From Rossellomorea aquimaris (GTDB taxonomy: Bacteria; Bacillota; Bacilli; Bacillales; Bacillaceae_B): a stretch of 64,000 nucleotides of DNA. The translations under genes and the position numbers were made by a program. The notes under the pieces were generated by a model. The model was not told where the DNA came from, did no database searches, and saw nothing but the letters and a program-made list of their open reading frames with translations. Below, one piece after another: positions 45,124-53,767 of the stretch. The stretch spans positions 12,680-76,679 of the forward strand of contig NZ_QNRJ01000009.1 in the NCBI RefSeq assembly GCF_003315075.1, given 5' to 3'. Each line of letters starts with the position of its first letter. Positions within the stretch are counted from its first letter, which is position 1.

Positions 45124-45849
45124 ATGGATTTCTTATTTCCACTTGGACTTGCCATCTCATCCGGAGCCATCATTGCACTATTGAAAATCATTGCAATTGA
45201 TATCATACTGTCCGGGGATAACGCGATTGTCATCGCTATGGCAACGAGAGGGTTACCGAAAGAACATCAAAACAGAGCGATTTTCTGGGGAACAGCAGGA
45301 GCTGTCATCCTGCGCATTTTCTTTGCTGCCATTATTGTTTACTTATTAAAAATTCCTTATGTTCATCTGATCGGCGGGGTCCTTCTTTTATGGATCGCCT
45401 ATAAAGTACTGGTTGAAGGTGAAGAAGAAACCAATATTAAATCTCACACCGGCCTTAGACAAGCCATCACGACCATCATTATCGCAGATGCTGTCATGAG
45501 CCTTGATAATGTGGTGGCCGTGGCGGGTGCAGCAAATGGACATATGGGTATGATTGCCCTGGGCGTATTCATTTCGATTCCGATTATGATATTCGGATCA
45601 AAGGCGATTGTTAGAGTACTTGAAAAATATCGATGGATTGCCTATCTGGGTGCAGGAATTCTAGCATTTACAGCAGGTGAAATGATTGTTAGAGACGAGA
45701 AATTCTTAAATTTACTTAATATCCATCATGGTCCTGTTACGTATTTGATCACAATCGGTCTTACGGTTGCGGTTCTACTCATCGGATACTTAGTAAATAA
45801 GAAATCTGCTTCACCCCACAATAAAAACGTAGAACAATATAATGCTTAA
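45124..45849 (+). CDS. TerC family membrane protein, YjbE-like
   Basis: A 241-aa integral membrane protein with seven or eight helices. The family acidic motifs are IDIILSGDNAIVIAMATRGL in helix 2 and IIIADAVMSLDNVVAVAGAA in helix 5, which together form a metal-binding site. TerC proteins act in manganese efflux or metalation of secreted proteins; the role here is inferred. No yybP-ykoY manganese riboswitch is visible upstream. RBS AAGGAGGA. Confidence 0.9.
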   Translation: MDFLFPLGLAISSGAIIALLKIIAIDIILSGDNAIVIAMATRGLPKEHQNRAIFWGTAGAVILRIFFAAIIVYLLKIPYVHLIGGVLLLWIAYKVLVEGEEETNIKSHTGLRQAITTIIIADAVMSLDNVVAVAGAANGHMGMIALGVFISIPIMIFGSKAIVRVLEKYRWIAYLGAGILAFTAGEMIVRDEKFLNLLNIHHGPVTYLITIGLTVAVLLIGYLVNKKSASPHNKNVEQYNA

Positions 45850-45853
45850 CTCC

Positions 45854-45886
45854 AAAAGATGCTTACATTTGTAGGCATCTTTTTTG
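45854..45886 (+). terminator. Terminator of the TerC gene
   Basis: Stem AAAAGATGC-TAC / GTA-GCATCTTTT with a T-run. Confidence 0.88.
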
Positions 45887-45970
45887 TGAGGGACGGACCT
45901 CTTATCCAGCTATTGATTGGAAGAATGTGATAAGGACGGACCTTCATAAAAAATGAAGGTCCGTCCCTCT
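45886..45970. repeat. GAGGGACGGACCT inverted-repeat element, full copy
   Basis: The element opens GTGAGGGACGGACCT at 45886, contains AGAATGTGATAAGGACGGACCTT in the middle (45921-45943) and closes with AAGGTCCGTCCCTC ending at 45969. The internal AGAATGTGATA is shared with the copy at 53527, which defines an element of ~85 bp. Confidence 0.75.
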
Positions 45971-45972
45971 TT

Positions 45973-47022
45973 TCATTTCATCATCTGCCTGACCAGTTCT
46001 TTATTTCTCTTCTTGAATACTTCGTTATGGGAAGAGACCATGGCGACTTTATTTGCTTCAGGTTGAATGAATTGCTTTGCTTTATTGACTGCGTTGGCAG
46101 CGTCCTGGAATGCTCCTGCAATCAAGTTCACCTTTCCATCGTGTTTCAAGATGTCACCCGCTGCGTAAAGACCTTCGATCGATGATTCGCTGGTTGTCGT
46201 ACCGGCTATGTAATACTGGTCCATCATGTCGATATTCAATGAACTATTTTTAAGCAGGGATGTATCTATTTCATACCCATGATTAATGATTACCTCATCA
46301 ATGGGTAAATAGGAAACCTCTCCTGACTGATGATTGGTCAGTTGAACCTTTTCAATGGATTCGTGATTGGCGGCTGCAATCAGCTTGGTAATCGATGTGT
46401 TGAGCAGGCAGGAGGCCGAACTGTTCATGAGCTGGGCACATTGAGCTTCGTGTCCGTTCAATGCTTCCTTCCGGTAGGCAACATACACTTTCTTCGCTAC
46501 GGGTTCTAATTCATTTGCCCAATCGATGGCTGAGTTCCCCCCACCTGATATGATGACGGTCTTATCTTTAAACCTTTTTAATGACTTGACAGTGTAATTT
46601 AAATTAGAAACTTCAAATCGTTCTGCCCCTTCGATATCAAGCTTCTGAGGATTGATGATTCCGCTTCCCACTGCGATGATGACCGTTTTTGAGTAGTGCT
46701 TTTCACCTGATGAACCTTCTAATATAAAGATACCTTCTTCATTACGTGTAATGGATTCAACTTTTTCGTTCAAGACGACGGTGGGATCGAAAGTCAATCC
46801 TTGTTGAACAAGCTGCTCAATTAATTTAGCCCCGGGAATCGGAGTGAGCCCCCCTACATCCCAAATCATTTTCTCAGGATACACATGTATCTTTCCACCT
46901 AATGATGGTTGAAACTCGATGATCTTTGTTTTCATTTCTCTAAGTCCACTATAGAAAGCTGAGTAAAGTCCCGCTGGACCTCCCCCTATGACTGTCACAT
47001 CAAATAGTTCATGATTATCCAT
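45973..47022 (-). CDS. Ferredoxin/flavodoxin-NADP+ reductase, YcgT-like
   Basis: A 349-aa thioredoxin-reductase-type FAD enzyme. The FAD motif is VIGGGPAGLYSAFY near the start, the NADPH motif is VIISGGGNSAIDWANEL near residue 160, and FAD contact AAGDILKHDGKVNLIAGAFQDA lies near the end. No CxxC redox pair is present, as in ferredoxin-NADP reductases of the YumC/YcgT type. It carries a Fur box and faces an iron transporter, like B. subtilis ycgT in the Fur regulon. It would supply electrons for iron release or ferredoxin. Confidence 0.88.
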   Translation of the reverse strand: MDNHELFDVTVIGGGPAGLYSAFYSGLREMKTKIIEFQPSLGGKIHVYPEKMIWDVGGLTPIPGAKLIEQLVQQGLTFDPTVVLNEKVESITRNEEGIFILEGSSGEKHYSKTVIIAVGSGIINPQKLDIEGAERFEVSNLNYTVKSLKRFKDKTVIISGGGNSAIDWANELEPVAKKVYVAYRKEALNGHEAQCAQLMNSSASCLLNTSITKLIAAANHESIEKVQLTNHQSGEVSYLPIDEVIINHGYEIDTSLLKNSSLNIDMMDQYYIAGTTTSESSIEGLYAAGDILKHDGKVNLIAGAFQDAANAVNKAKQFIQPEANKVAMVSSHNEVFKKRNKELVRQMMK

Positions 47023-47055
47023 TTCCGTCCACTCCTTGAGTAACCAAGATATAAT

Positions 47056-47070
47056 TGATTATCATTCTCA
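47056..47070. promoter_or_regulatory. Fur box of the reductase gene
   Basis: Read on the minus strand TGAGAATGATAATCA, 13 of 15 positions of the 7-1-7 Fur consensus, placed just downstream of the -10 box. Confidence 0.85.
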
Positions 47071-47075
47071 ATTAC

Positions 47076-47104
47076 ATCCTACATCTTTATTAATGCTTTG
47101 ACAA
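47076..47104 (-). promoter_or_regulatory. Promoter of the reductase gene
   Basis: TTGTCA and TAGGAT with a 17-bp spacer on the minus strand; a moderate sigma-A match placed before the Fur box. Confidence 0.6.
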
Positions 47105-47116
47105 TATAAATTTCTA

Positions 47117-47145
47117 TTGACATTAGTAAAAAAGGATTATAGTAT
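47117..47145 (+). promoter_or_regulatory. Promoter of the siderophore transporter operon
   Basis: TTGACA and TAGTAT separated by 17 bp; an almost ideal sigma-A promoter that would be kept off by Fur at 47162-47176. Confidence 0.85.
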
Positions 47146-47161
47146 TTAAATTGTTCGAGAT

Positions 47162-47176
47162 TGAGAATCATTATCA
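47162..47176. promoter_or_regulatory. Fur box of the siderophore transporter operon
   Basis: TGAGAATCATTATCA matches 14 of 15 positions of the 7-1-7 Fur consensus, 17 bp downstream of the -10 box. Confidence 0.9.
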
Positions 47177-47206
47177 CTTTACTAATCTATAAACGGAGGT
47201 CTTAAA

Positions 47207-48052
47207 ATGGTCCGCCTCTATACAAACGAATTAAACATTGGCTACGGTGAACGCCTCATCGTGAAAAACTTAAGCGTGAACATCCCTGATAAAAAAATCA
47301 CAACGATCATCGGTTCGAATGGTTGTGGAAAATCGACTTTACTGAAAGCGATTACCCGCATCATCCCCCATCATTCCGGTAACGTCCTGTTAGATGGTGA
47401 AAACATTTTTAAAGGCAATACAAAGGAATTAGCGAAGAAGATGGCGATTCTTCCGCAAACCCCCGAAAGTGCCAGTGGACTGACGGTAGGAGAATTGGTT
47501 TCATATGGTCGTTTCCCTCATCAAAAAGGAATGGGCCGTCTATCGAAGAAAGATTATGATGTCATCAACTGGGCGCTTGAAGTGACAGGTACCCTGGAGT
47601 TTAAGTACAGGGAAGTCGATGCCTTATCAGGCGGTCAAAGACAACGCGTCTGGATTGCCATGGCTCTCGCACAGGAAACAGATATCATCTTCCTTGATGA
47701 ACCGACTACATATTTAGATATGGCTCACCAGCTGGAAGTACTTGAACTTCTACAGAAGCTGAATAGAGAACAGGAACGCACCATTGTGATGGTCCTCCAT
47801 GATTTAAATCAAGCTGCACGATTTGCCGACTATATCGTTGCTCTAAAAGAAGGAGAAATCGTGAAAGCCGGAAATTGTGAGGAAGTCATCACCCATGAGG
47901 TCCTGAAAAAAGTATTTCAAATCGATGCTGAGATCGGTAGAGACCCTCGAACAAACAAGCCAATGTGTTACACATATAATCTACTAAAAGGAGAAGATCA
48001 ACATGAAGAAATGGCTCATCCCGTTTACTCTGCTGTTAGTGCTGCTCGTTAG
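47207..48052 (+). CDS. Iron-siderophore ABC transporter ATPase, YusV/FhuC-like
   Basis: A 281-aa ATPase of the FecE/FhuC group: Walker A GSNGCGKSTLLKAI, signature LSGGQRQRVWIAMAL (with the Trp typical of FhuC-type proteins), Walker B IIFLDEPTTYLDM and the His switch VLHDLNQA. It powers the two permeases that follow. B. subtilis YusV serves several siderophore systems. Its 3' end overlaps the binding-protein gene by 50 bp, so the two are translated in close coupling. Confidence 0.9.
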   Translation: MVRLYTNELNIGYGERLIVKNLSVNIPDKKITTIIGSNGCGKSTLLKAITRIIPHHSGNVLLDGENIFKGNTKELAKKMAILPQTPESASGLTVGELVSYGRFPHQKGMGRLSKKDYDVINWALEVTGTLEFKYREVDALSGGQRQRVWIAMALAQETDIIFLDEPTTYLDMAHQLEVLELLQKLNREQERTIVMVLHDLNQAARFADYIVALKEGEIVKAGNCEEVITHEVLKKVFQIDAEIGRDPRTNKPMCYTYNLLKGEDQHEEMAHPVYSAVSAAR

Positions 48053-48932
48053 TGCCTGCGGCAACAGCTCTACGAAAGAAGAAGGCTCGGATTCAAAAGA
48101 AAAGGAAGGTAAATCTTCTGATACCATCACCTATCAATCAGAAAATGGACCTGTTGAAGTACCGGCAGATCCACAGCGCGTAGTCGTACTATCTTCATTT
48201 GCCGGTAACGTCATGGCACTTGATGTGAATGTTGTAGGTGTAGACTCATGGTCAAAAATGAATCCTCGTTGGGATAAGGAATTAAAAGATGTGGAAGAAG
48301 TAACCGACGAAAGCTTGGAGAAAATCATTGAGCTTGATCCTGATCTAATCATCGGTCTATCCAATATTAAAAATGTCGATAAGTTAAATGAAATTGCTCC
48401 TACTGTTACATACACTTATGGAAAAGTAGACTACTTAACGCAGCACATCGAAATTGGAAAACTACTAAATAAAGAAAAAGAAGCGACAGAATGGGTGGAT
48501 GACTTTAAGAAGCGTGCCCAGACTGCAGGAGAAGACATCAAAGCGAAAATTGGAGAAGATACAACCGTTTCCGTTATTGAAAGTTTCAATAAGCAATTAT
48601 ACGTATATGGAAACAATTGGGGTCGTGGTACCGAGATCCTTTATCAGGAAATGGACCTGAAGATGCCTGAAAAAGTAAAAGAACAAGCGTTGGAACCTGG
48701 ATATTTCGCTCTTTCAACAGAGGTTATGCCTGATTATGCCGGAGATTATCTGATTATAAGCAAAGATCCGAAAGCAGATAACTCATTCTTGGAAACAGAG
48801 ACATACAAAAACATTCCTGCTGTTAAGAACAACCAAGTATATGAAGTGAACATGATGGAATTCTACTTTAATGATCCATTAACCCTGGATTACCAGTTGG
48901 ATTTCTTCAAAGAGAAATTTCTAGGCAACTAA
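48003..48932 (+). CDS. Iron-siderophore binding lipoprotein
   Basis: A 309-aa extracytoplasmic receptor of the FhuD/FeuA/YfiY group. Lipobox VSAC with Cys19. The N-terminal strand ITYQSENGPVEVPADPQRVVVL is typical, as are LDPDLIIGLS, YGNNWGRGTEILYQEM and the late YFNDPLTLDYQLDF. Position, ATPase and Fur control make a ferric siderophore the likely ligand; its chemical type cannot be told. AAAAGGAG precedes the ATG. Confidence 0.88.
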   Translation: MKKWLIPFTLLLVLLVSACGNSSTKEEGSDSKEKEGKSSDTITYQSENGPVEVPADPQRVVVLSSFAGNVMALDVNVVGVDSWSKMNPRWDKELKDVEEVTDESLEKIIELDPDLIIGLSNIKNVDKLNEIAPTVTYTYGKVDYLTQHIEIGKLLNKEKEATEWVDDFKKRAQTAGEDIKAKIGEDTTVSVIESFNKQLYVYGNNWGRGTEILYQEMDLKMPEKVKEQALEPGYFALSTEVMPDYAGDYLIISKDPKADNSFLETETYKNIPAVKNNQVYEVNMMEFYFNDPLTLDYQLDFFKEKFLGN

Positions 48933-48937
48933 TTCGT

Positions 48938-48972
48938 AAAGGGGATTCTTATCACAAGAATTCCCTTTCTTT
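48938..48972 (+). terminator. Intra-operon attenuating hairpin
   Basis: Stem AAAGGG-ATTCTT / AAGAAT-CCCTTT followed by CTTTCTTT between the binding protein and the permeases. It would let more transcript end after the binding protein than reach the permease genes. Confidence 0.75.
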
Positions 48973-49001
48973 CTACTCCACTAAAGAAAAGATGATCGAT
49001 T

Positions 49002-50006
49002 ATGAAAACACAAAATCAGCGAATTCCATTTTTCTATAAATTGATTGGGTCCCTTCTCCTATTTGTTGCTGCTTTTCTGGTATCTGTCGTGTTTGGTGCT
49101 GCAGAGACAACAGTGAAGGACGTATGGCTCGCATTGACTCCAGCCGGTGACGGAGATAAGGTGACCATCCTGCGGGAGATACGCTTCCCTAGAGAGGTTG
49201 CCGCCATTGTGGTAGGAGCTTCTTTAGCCGTCTCAGGAGCCATCATGCAGGGCATGACGCGAAATCCCCTTGCAGACCCGGGGTTACTTGGATTGACCGC
49301 GGGAGCAAACGCTGCATTGGCCGTTGCTCTTGCCTTTTTTCCTTCCATCAGCTACTACGGCATTATGATTGCTTGTTTCATCGGCTCTGCTGTAGGGGCA
49401 TTGTTGGTATTCGGCATCAGCTCAATGAAACGGGGCGGCTTCTCCCCCTTTAGAATTGTATTGGCCGGTGCTGCCGTTTCCGCCTTTTTATTTGCCATTT
49501 CTGAAGGAATCGGTCTTTACTTTAAGCTTTCCAAAGATGTGTCAATGTGGACGGCCGGTGGAATGATCGGGACAACGTGGAACCAGCTTCAAGTGATTGT
49601 TCCATTTATTTTAATCGGTATCGTGGTTTCAATCTTTTTATCCAGACAACTAACCATACTAAGTTTAAATGAGGATGTTGCCGTCGGATTGGGTCAACGT
49701 ACTGCTTTTGTGAAAACCATCCTCTTTATCGTGATCGTTCTACTTGCAGGCGCTGCCGTTGCCCTTGTCGGGAATATGGTATTCATCGGCTTGATGATCC
49801 CCCATATTGTCCGGGCTGTGGTTGGGACGGATTACCGCTTCATCATCCCCATATCCACCCTGTTTGGAGCAACATTCATGCTGCTCGCGGATACGCTCGG
49901 CCGAACAATCAACGCCCCTTACGAAACACCTGTGGCAGCGATTGTCGCGATGATGGGCTTACCTTTCTTCCTATTTATCGTACGTAAAGGAGGGAAAGGC
50001 TTCTGA
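49002..50006 (+). CDS. Iron-siderophore ABC permease 1 (FecCD family)
   Basis: A 334-aa membrane protein with about nine helices; FecCD-family parts are REIRFPREVAAIVVGASLAVSGAIMQGM, NPLADPGLLGLTAGA and the ATPase-contact loop GLMIPHIVRAVVGTDYR. Forms a heterodimer with the next gene product, in the order of B. subtilis yfiZ-yfhA. Weak RBS. Confidence 0.92.
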   Translation: MKTQNQRIPFFYKLIGSLLLFVAAFLVSVVFGAAETTVKDVWLALTPAGDGDKVTILREIRFPREVAAIVVGASLAVSGAIMQGMTRNPLADPGLLGLTAGANAALAVALAFFPSISYYGIMIACFIGSAVGALLVFGISSMKRGGFSPFRIVLAGAAVSAFLFAISEGIGLYFKLSKDVSMWTAGGMIGTTWNQLQVIVPFILIGIVVSIFLSRQLTILSLNEDVAVGLGQRTAFVKTILFIVIVLLAGAAVALVGNMVFIGLMIPHIVRAVVGTDYRFIIPISTLFGATFMLLADTLGRTINAPYETPVAAIVAMMGLPFFLFIVRKGGKGF

Positions 50007-51013
50007 TGATACATCCGGATTTGATCAAAAAACAACGATTACTTCTTATTGGACTACTAATCCTTATCGCAGCAACCATATTTATTAGTATTGGACTGGG
50101 CTATTCTTCTGTTTCCTATGATCGTCTAGTTCCTACTATTATAGGTGAAGGGTCATTTAAAGAAGAATTCATCCTATTTTCCATTCGTTTACCAAGAATC
50201 ATCATTACGATTTTAGCCGGGATGGCCCTGGCGCTTTCCGGCTCCATTTTACAAAGTATCACACGAAATGACTTAGCGGATCCAGGTATTATCGGAATCA
50301 ATTCCGGGGCAGGGGTTTCCATTGCCATCTTCTTTTTATTTTTCCCGATAGACGCCGGTTCATTTGCGTATCTGCTGCCAGTTGTGGCTTTCGCAGGTGC
50401 TCTTCTTACAGCCTGCCTCATCTATATGTTTTCGTATAGTAAGCGTAATGGGATTCAGCCTGTCAGATTAGTCTTAGTAGGGGTCGGATTCTCCATGGCA
50501 CTGTCGGGGCTCATGATTATTCTTATCTCCAGTGCCGAACGGGCAAAAGTGGATTTCATTGCCATGTGGCTGGCGGGGAATATCTGGGGGTCAGACTGGC
50601 CGTTCATCTGGGCGCTTCTACCATGGCTCTTGATTCTGATTCCATTTGCACTCTATAAATCTCAGATGCTGAATCTTCTGGGATTAAGTGAACCTGTCTC
50701 TGTCGGCGTAGGAGTTTCCATCAATCGTGAACGTTTCATCATGCTGATGGTAGCTGTTGCCTTAGCCGCATCAGCTGTTTCCGTTACAGGTGGAATCGCC
50801 TTTATCGGATTAATGGCCCCCCACATCGCCAAAGCATTGGTCGGACCACGCAATCAAATGTTCATCCCGATTGCCATACTGCTGGGAGGCTGGCTATTAT
50901 TACTCGCTGACACAGTCGGTCGTAATATCCTGGAACCCAATGGCATCCCAGCCGGGATCATGATTGCTTTGATCGGGGCTCCTTATTTCATGTATTTGTT
51001 ATTGAAAAAATAA
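50006..51013 (+). CDS. Iron-siderophore ABC permease 2 (FecCD family)
   Basis: A 335-aa FecCD permease. Its start shares the A of the preceding TGA stop (TGATG), so translation is coupled. Family marks: FSIRLPRIIITILAGMALALSGSILQSI, NDLADPGIIGINSGAG and GLMAPHIAKALVGP. Second half of the importer channel. Confidence 0.92.
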   Translation: MIHPDLIKKQRLLLIGLLILIAATIFISIGLGYSSVSYDRLVPTIIGEGSFKEEFILFSIRLPRIIITILAGMALALSGSILQSITRNDLADPGIIGINSGAGVSIAIFFLFFPIDAGSFAYLLPVVAFAGALLTACLIYMFSYSKRNGIQPVRLVLVGVGFSMALSGLMIILISSAERAKVDFIAMWLAGNIWGSDWPFIWALLPWLLILIPFALYKSQMLNLLGLSEPVSVGVGVSINRERFIMLMVAVALAASAVSVTGGIAFIGLMAPHIAKALVGPRNQMFIPIAILLGGWLLLLADTVGRNILEPNGIPAGIMIALIGAPYFMYLLLKK

Positions 51014-51026
51014 GAACGAAATAAAG

Positions 51027-51060
51027 AAAGGTACCGGACTCTCCGGTACCTTTCTCCTTT
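51027..51060. terminator. Terminator of the siderophore operon
   Basis: Stem AAAGGTACCGGA / TCCGGTACCTTT, 3-nt loop, then CTCCTTTT. It also faces the convergent symporter gene. Confidence 0.9.
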
Positions 51061-51063
51061 TCA

Positions 51064-52039
51064 TTACCTTGCCGTGGGATTAACGGCATCTGTTACAAAT
51101 TCCTCCTCTATCTCTTCCTTCACAGGTTTCTTACTCCAGAACGTCGCAAGAATCGGGCCTGAGATATTATGCCACACGGCTGCGATGACACTCGGTAAAG
51201 CAGCCAGTGGTCCAAAATGGGCAGTGGCAAGCGCCACTCCAAGTCCAGAGTTTTGCATCCCGACTTCAATCGAAATCGCCCTCCGCTTACTTTCATCTAA
51301 TTTCATCAGGACTCCCGTTCCATACCCCAGTCCAAGTCCAAATAGATTATGCAGAATCACAGCCGTGAAAATGATCACTCCCGAGGTTGCAATATTTTCA
51401 ACATTTGCTGAAACAACCGCCGATACAATGATGATGATGGCCAATACTGATATTAACGGAATGACATTTAGACTCTTTTCCACTGTGCCCGGGAATAGTT
51501 TTCGAATGACTAACCCAAGAGTGATGGGTACGATGATCACTTGAACGATGGAAAGAAACATGGCGATTGGATCGACAGGAAGCCATTGGCCCGCTAATGC
51601 TAGCAAAATCAGTTGCGATTGGGGCCAATAATGTTGAAAGTGATGTCATGGCCACGGATAGTGCCAGATTTCCTTTTGCCAGATACACCATGACATTGGA
51701 TGATGTCCCACCGGGAACCGACCCCAGTAATACTAATCCAGCAGCTAATTCATTCGGTAGATTCAGTATGTACGCGATTAACAGGGCACCTAACGGCATG
51801 ATGATGAATTGCGCCAGGACTCCAGTGATGACAGGCAAGGGTTTCTTTAGAACCAGCTGAAAGTCCACGGGCTTTAACGTAAGTCCCATACCGAACATCA
51901 CGACACCTAATAGTATCGTTATATAGCCGCCTAATGGCAGGAATGGAGCAGGAACAAAATAGGCTACCGCCGCTACGAAGATGACCCAAATAGCGAAATA
52001 TTTACCTGCCAGATTGCTGATGGTTTCGAGTAGTTTCAT
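51064..52039 (-). pseudogene. Bile acid:sodium symporter family (YocS-like), frameshifted
   Basis: The 5' part (from ATG 52039) reads a BASS N terminus with VMFGMGLTLKPVDFQLVLKK, GSVPGGTSSNVMVYLAKGN and SLSTLLAPIAT, then leaves the family frame near 51615. The rest (LAGQWLPVDP ... EVGMQNSGLGVALATAHF ... AAVWHNISGPILATFWSKK) continues in a neighbouring frame to 51064. Comparison with YocS suggests loss of about 5 nt (or another frame-changing indel) where a Pro-Leu should follow LAPIAT. Either a recent pseudogene or a sequencing error. Its ATG overlaps the dehydrogenase stop (ATGA). Confidence 0.82.
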
Positions 52040-53433
52040 TTCTGTTCCTCCTTCTTTTTATGTACTAGTTTGTGAGGGTTAAAGAGTTCATTTGGATCAA
52101 GTGCCAGCTTAATTTTCTCCATTACTTGAAGGGCACCGCCGTGTTCCCGCAGTTGATATTTCATCTTTCCGACTCCTACACCATGTTCACCCGTACATGT
52201 GCCATTTCGTTCAAGGGCATACTCCACAATTTGTTCGTTATATATTTCCGCTCTCTTCACCTCTTCAGGGTCGTTTAAATCAATCATGAGTGATGTATGA
52301 TAATTCCCATCTCCGACATGTCCGAGGATCCCCCCTATCAACTCTAATTCTTCCAGCCTTTTTCGTGCATACTGCACGGCACCGGACAGTTCTGAAATGG
52401 GTACGCACACGTCTGTCACCATGAGTTTCCTTCCTGGGTTTCCGTGTACATAAGCATAGGCAAGATTATGTCTCGCTTCCCACAATCTATTTCTAGCTGC
52501 CGTGTCTTCTTCAAACACAATCTCTTCACAGTCATGATCGGCCACAATCTCTTTGGTGAATTCTACATCTTGTTGGAGACCTGCTTCATTACCATGAAAC
52601 TCAAGAAAAAGAGTAGGTTTTTCTTTATAATCCGTCTCACTGAATCGATTCACTTGTATCATCGATGGTTCATCCACCAGCTCCACTCTCGCAATCGGAA
52701 TGCCGGCTTGTAAAATGGACACGACCGCTTCCACTGCATCATTTATTTGATTGAACGATGCACGTGCTGCCACGATATGCTCAGGAATGCCATATACGCG
52801 AAGAGTCAGCTCCGTAATACATCCCAACGTGCCCTCTGAACCTACGAATAAACTGTTTAAGTGATAGCCTGACGACGATTTCTGAGCCATGCTTCCTGTG
52901 TGAATCACTTCTCCATCCGGAAGCACCACTTCTAAATCCCTTACTTGATCCCGCATGACTCCATATTTTACAGAAGTTGTCCCGCTTGCGTTTGTGGCAG
53001 CCATGCCTCCAAGGGTCGCATCAGCACCGGGATCAACTGAAAAAAAGAGACCATATTTCTTCAATTCTTTATTTAACTGTGAACGTGTAACACCAGGTTG
53101 GACCTTTACAAGAAAATCCTTCTCCCTCACCTCGAGTACCTTATTCATCCGGGAAAAATCAATGGTGATTCCTTTATCGTATGGAATCACATGACCTTCA
53201 AGGCTTGTACCAAGACCAAACGGGATAATCGGTGTGTGATGGGCAGCTGCCAACTTCACAATTGCGCTCACTTCCCCGGCACTCTCAGGGAAAACCACTA
53301 TATCCGGAGAGCTTGGCCTATGATAGGATTCATCCTTCCCATGCTGCTCTAAAATCGTCTCATTCACCGTCACTTGGTGACTATTTAAGATTTCACTTAA
53401 TTCATCCAACAAACCACTACTCTTCACACTCAT
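52036..53433 (-). CDS. FAD-linked D-2-hydroxyacid dehydrogenase, GlcD/LDHD-like
   Basis: A 465-aa VAO-family flavoenzyme. The FAD/PCMH domain shows TPIIPFGLGTSLEGHVIP, SVDPGADATLGGMAATNASG and LFVGSEGTLGCITELTLRVYG; the C-terminal domain shows HVGDGNYHTSLMID and CTGEHGVGVGKMKY, which hold the substrate-site His and Glu residues. It oxidises D-lactate, glycolate or a related 2-hydroxyacid; which one is unknown. No GlcE/GlcF subunits are adjacent, so it resembles the single-subunit LDHD type. Coupled to a BASS-family symporter gene. Confidence 0.88.
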   Translation of the reverse strand: MSVKSSGLLDELSEILNSHQVTVNETILEQHGKDESYHRPSSPDIVVFPESAGEVSAIVKLAAAHHTPIIPFGLGTSLEGHVIPYDKGITIDFSRMNKVLEVREKDFLVKVQPGVTRSQLNKELKKYGLFFSVDPGADATLGGMAATNASGTTSVKYGVMRDQVRDLEVVLPDGEVIHTGSMAQKSSSGYHLNSLFVGSEGTLGCITELTLRVYGIPEHIVAARASFNQINDAVEAVVSILQAGIPIARVELVDEPSMIQVNRFSETDYKEKPTLFLEFHGNEAGLQQDVEFTKEIVADHDCEEIVFEEDTAARNRLWEARHNLAYAYVHGNPGRKLMVTDVCVPISELSGAVQYARKRLEELELIGGILGHVGDGNYHTSLMIDLNDPEEVKRAEIYNEQIVEYALERNGTCTGEHGVGVGKMKYQLREHGGALQVMEKIKLALDPNELFNPHKLVHKKKEEQK

Positions 53434-53526
53434 ACGCCCTCTCCCCTTCTAAAAAAATGTATAATGTATCGAATTATACCTAATAATCAGAATATTTCAA
53501 TAGCAAAAAAGATATTTCCTTCCCCG

Positions 53527-53721
53527 GAGAGGGACGGACCTCTGTTAATGTTAGAAGAATGTGATAGGAACGGGATTCAATACTGAATAAAGTGACGGAT
53601 GAGAAGTCCTCCCCTCCCAAAGAAGCGGCACGGTGAACTGAGGGACGGACCTCCAAAATAGTGATTTATGAAAAGAATGCTGTAATGGCAAGGATTCTGT
53701 ATTGGTGGAAGTCCGTCCCTC
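53527..53721. repeat. GAGGGACGGACCT repeat cluster
   Basis: Two forward cores (53527 and 53639) and one reverse core (AAGTCCGTCCCTC at 53709) in 195 bp. The first copy contains AGAAGAATGTGATAGGAACGG, nearly the same inner sequence as the 45886 copy. The 334-bp gap 53434-53767 holds this and the next terminator only. Confidence 0.75.
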
Positions 53722-53723
53722 AA

Positions 53724-53756
53724 GAAAAAAGTGGCACCGGAATCATCCGGTACCAC
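53724..53756 (-). terminator. Terminator of threonine aldolase gene
   Basis: Stem GTGGCACCGGA / TCCGGTACCAC with TTTTTTC on the minus strand. Confidence 0.85.
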
Positions 53757-53767
53757 AGTTCAATGGT

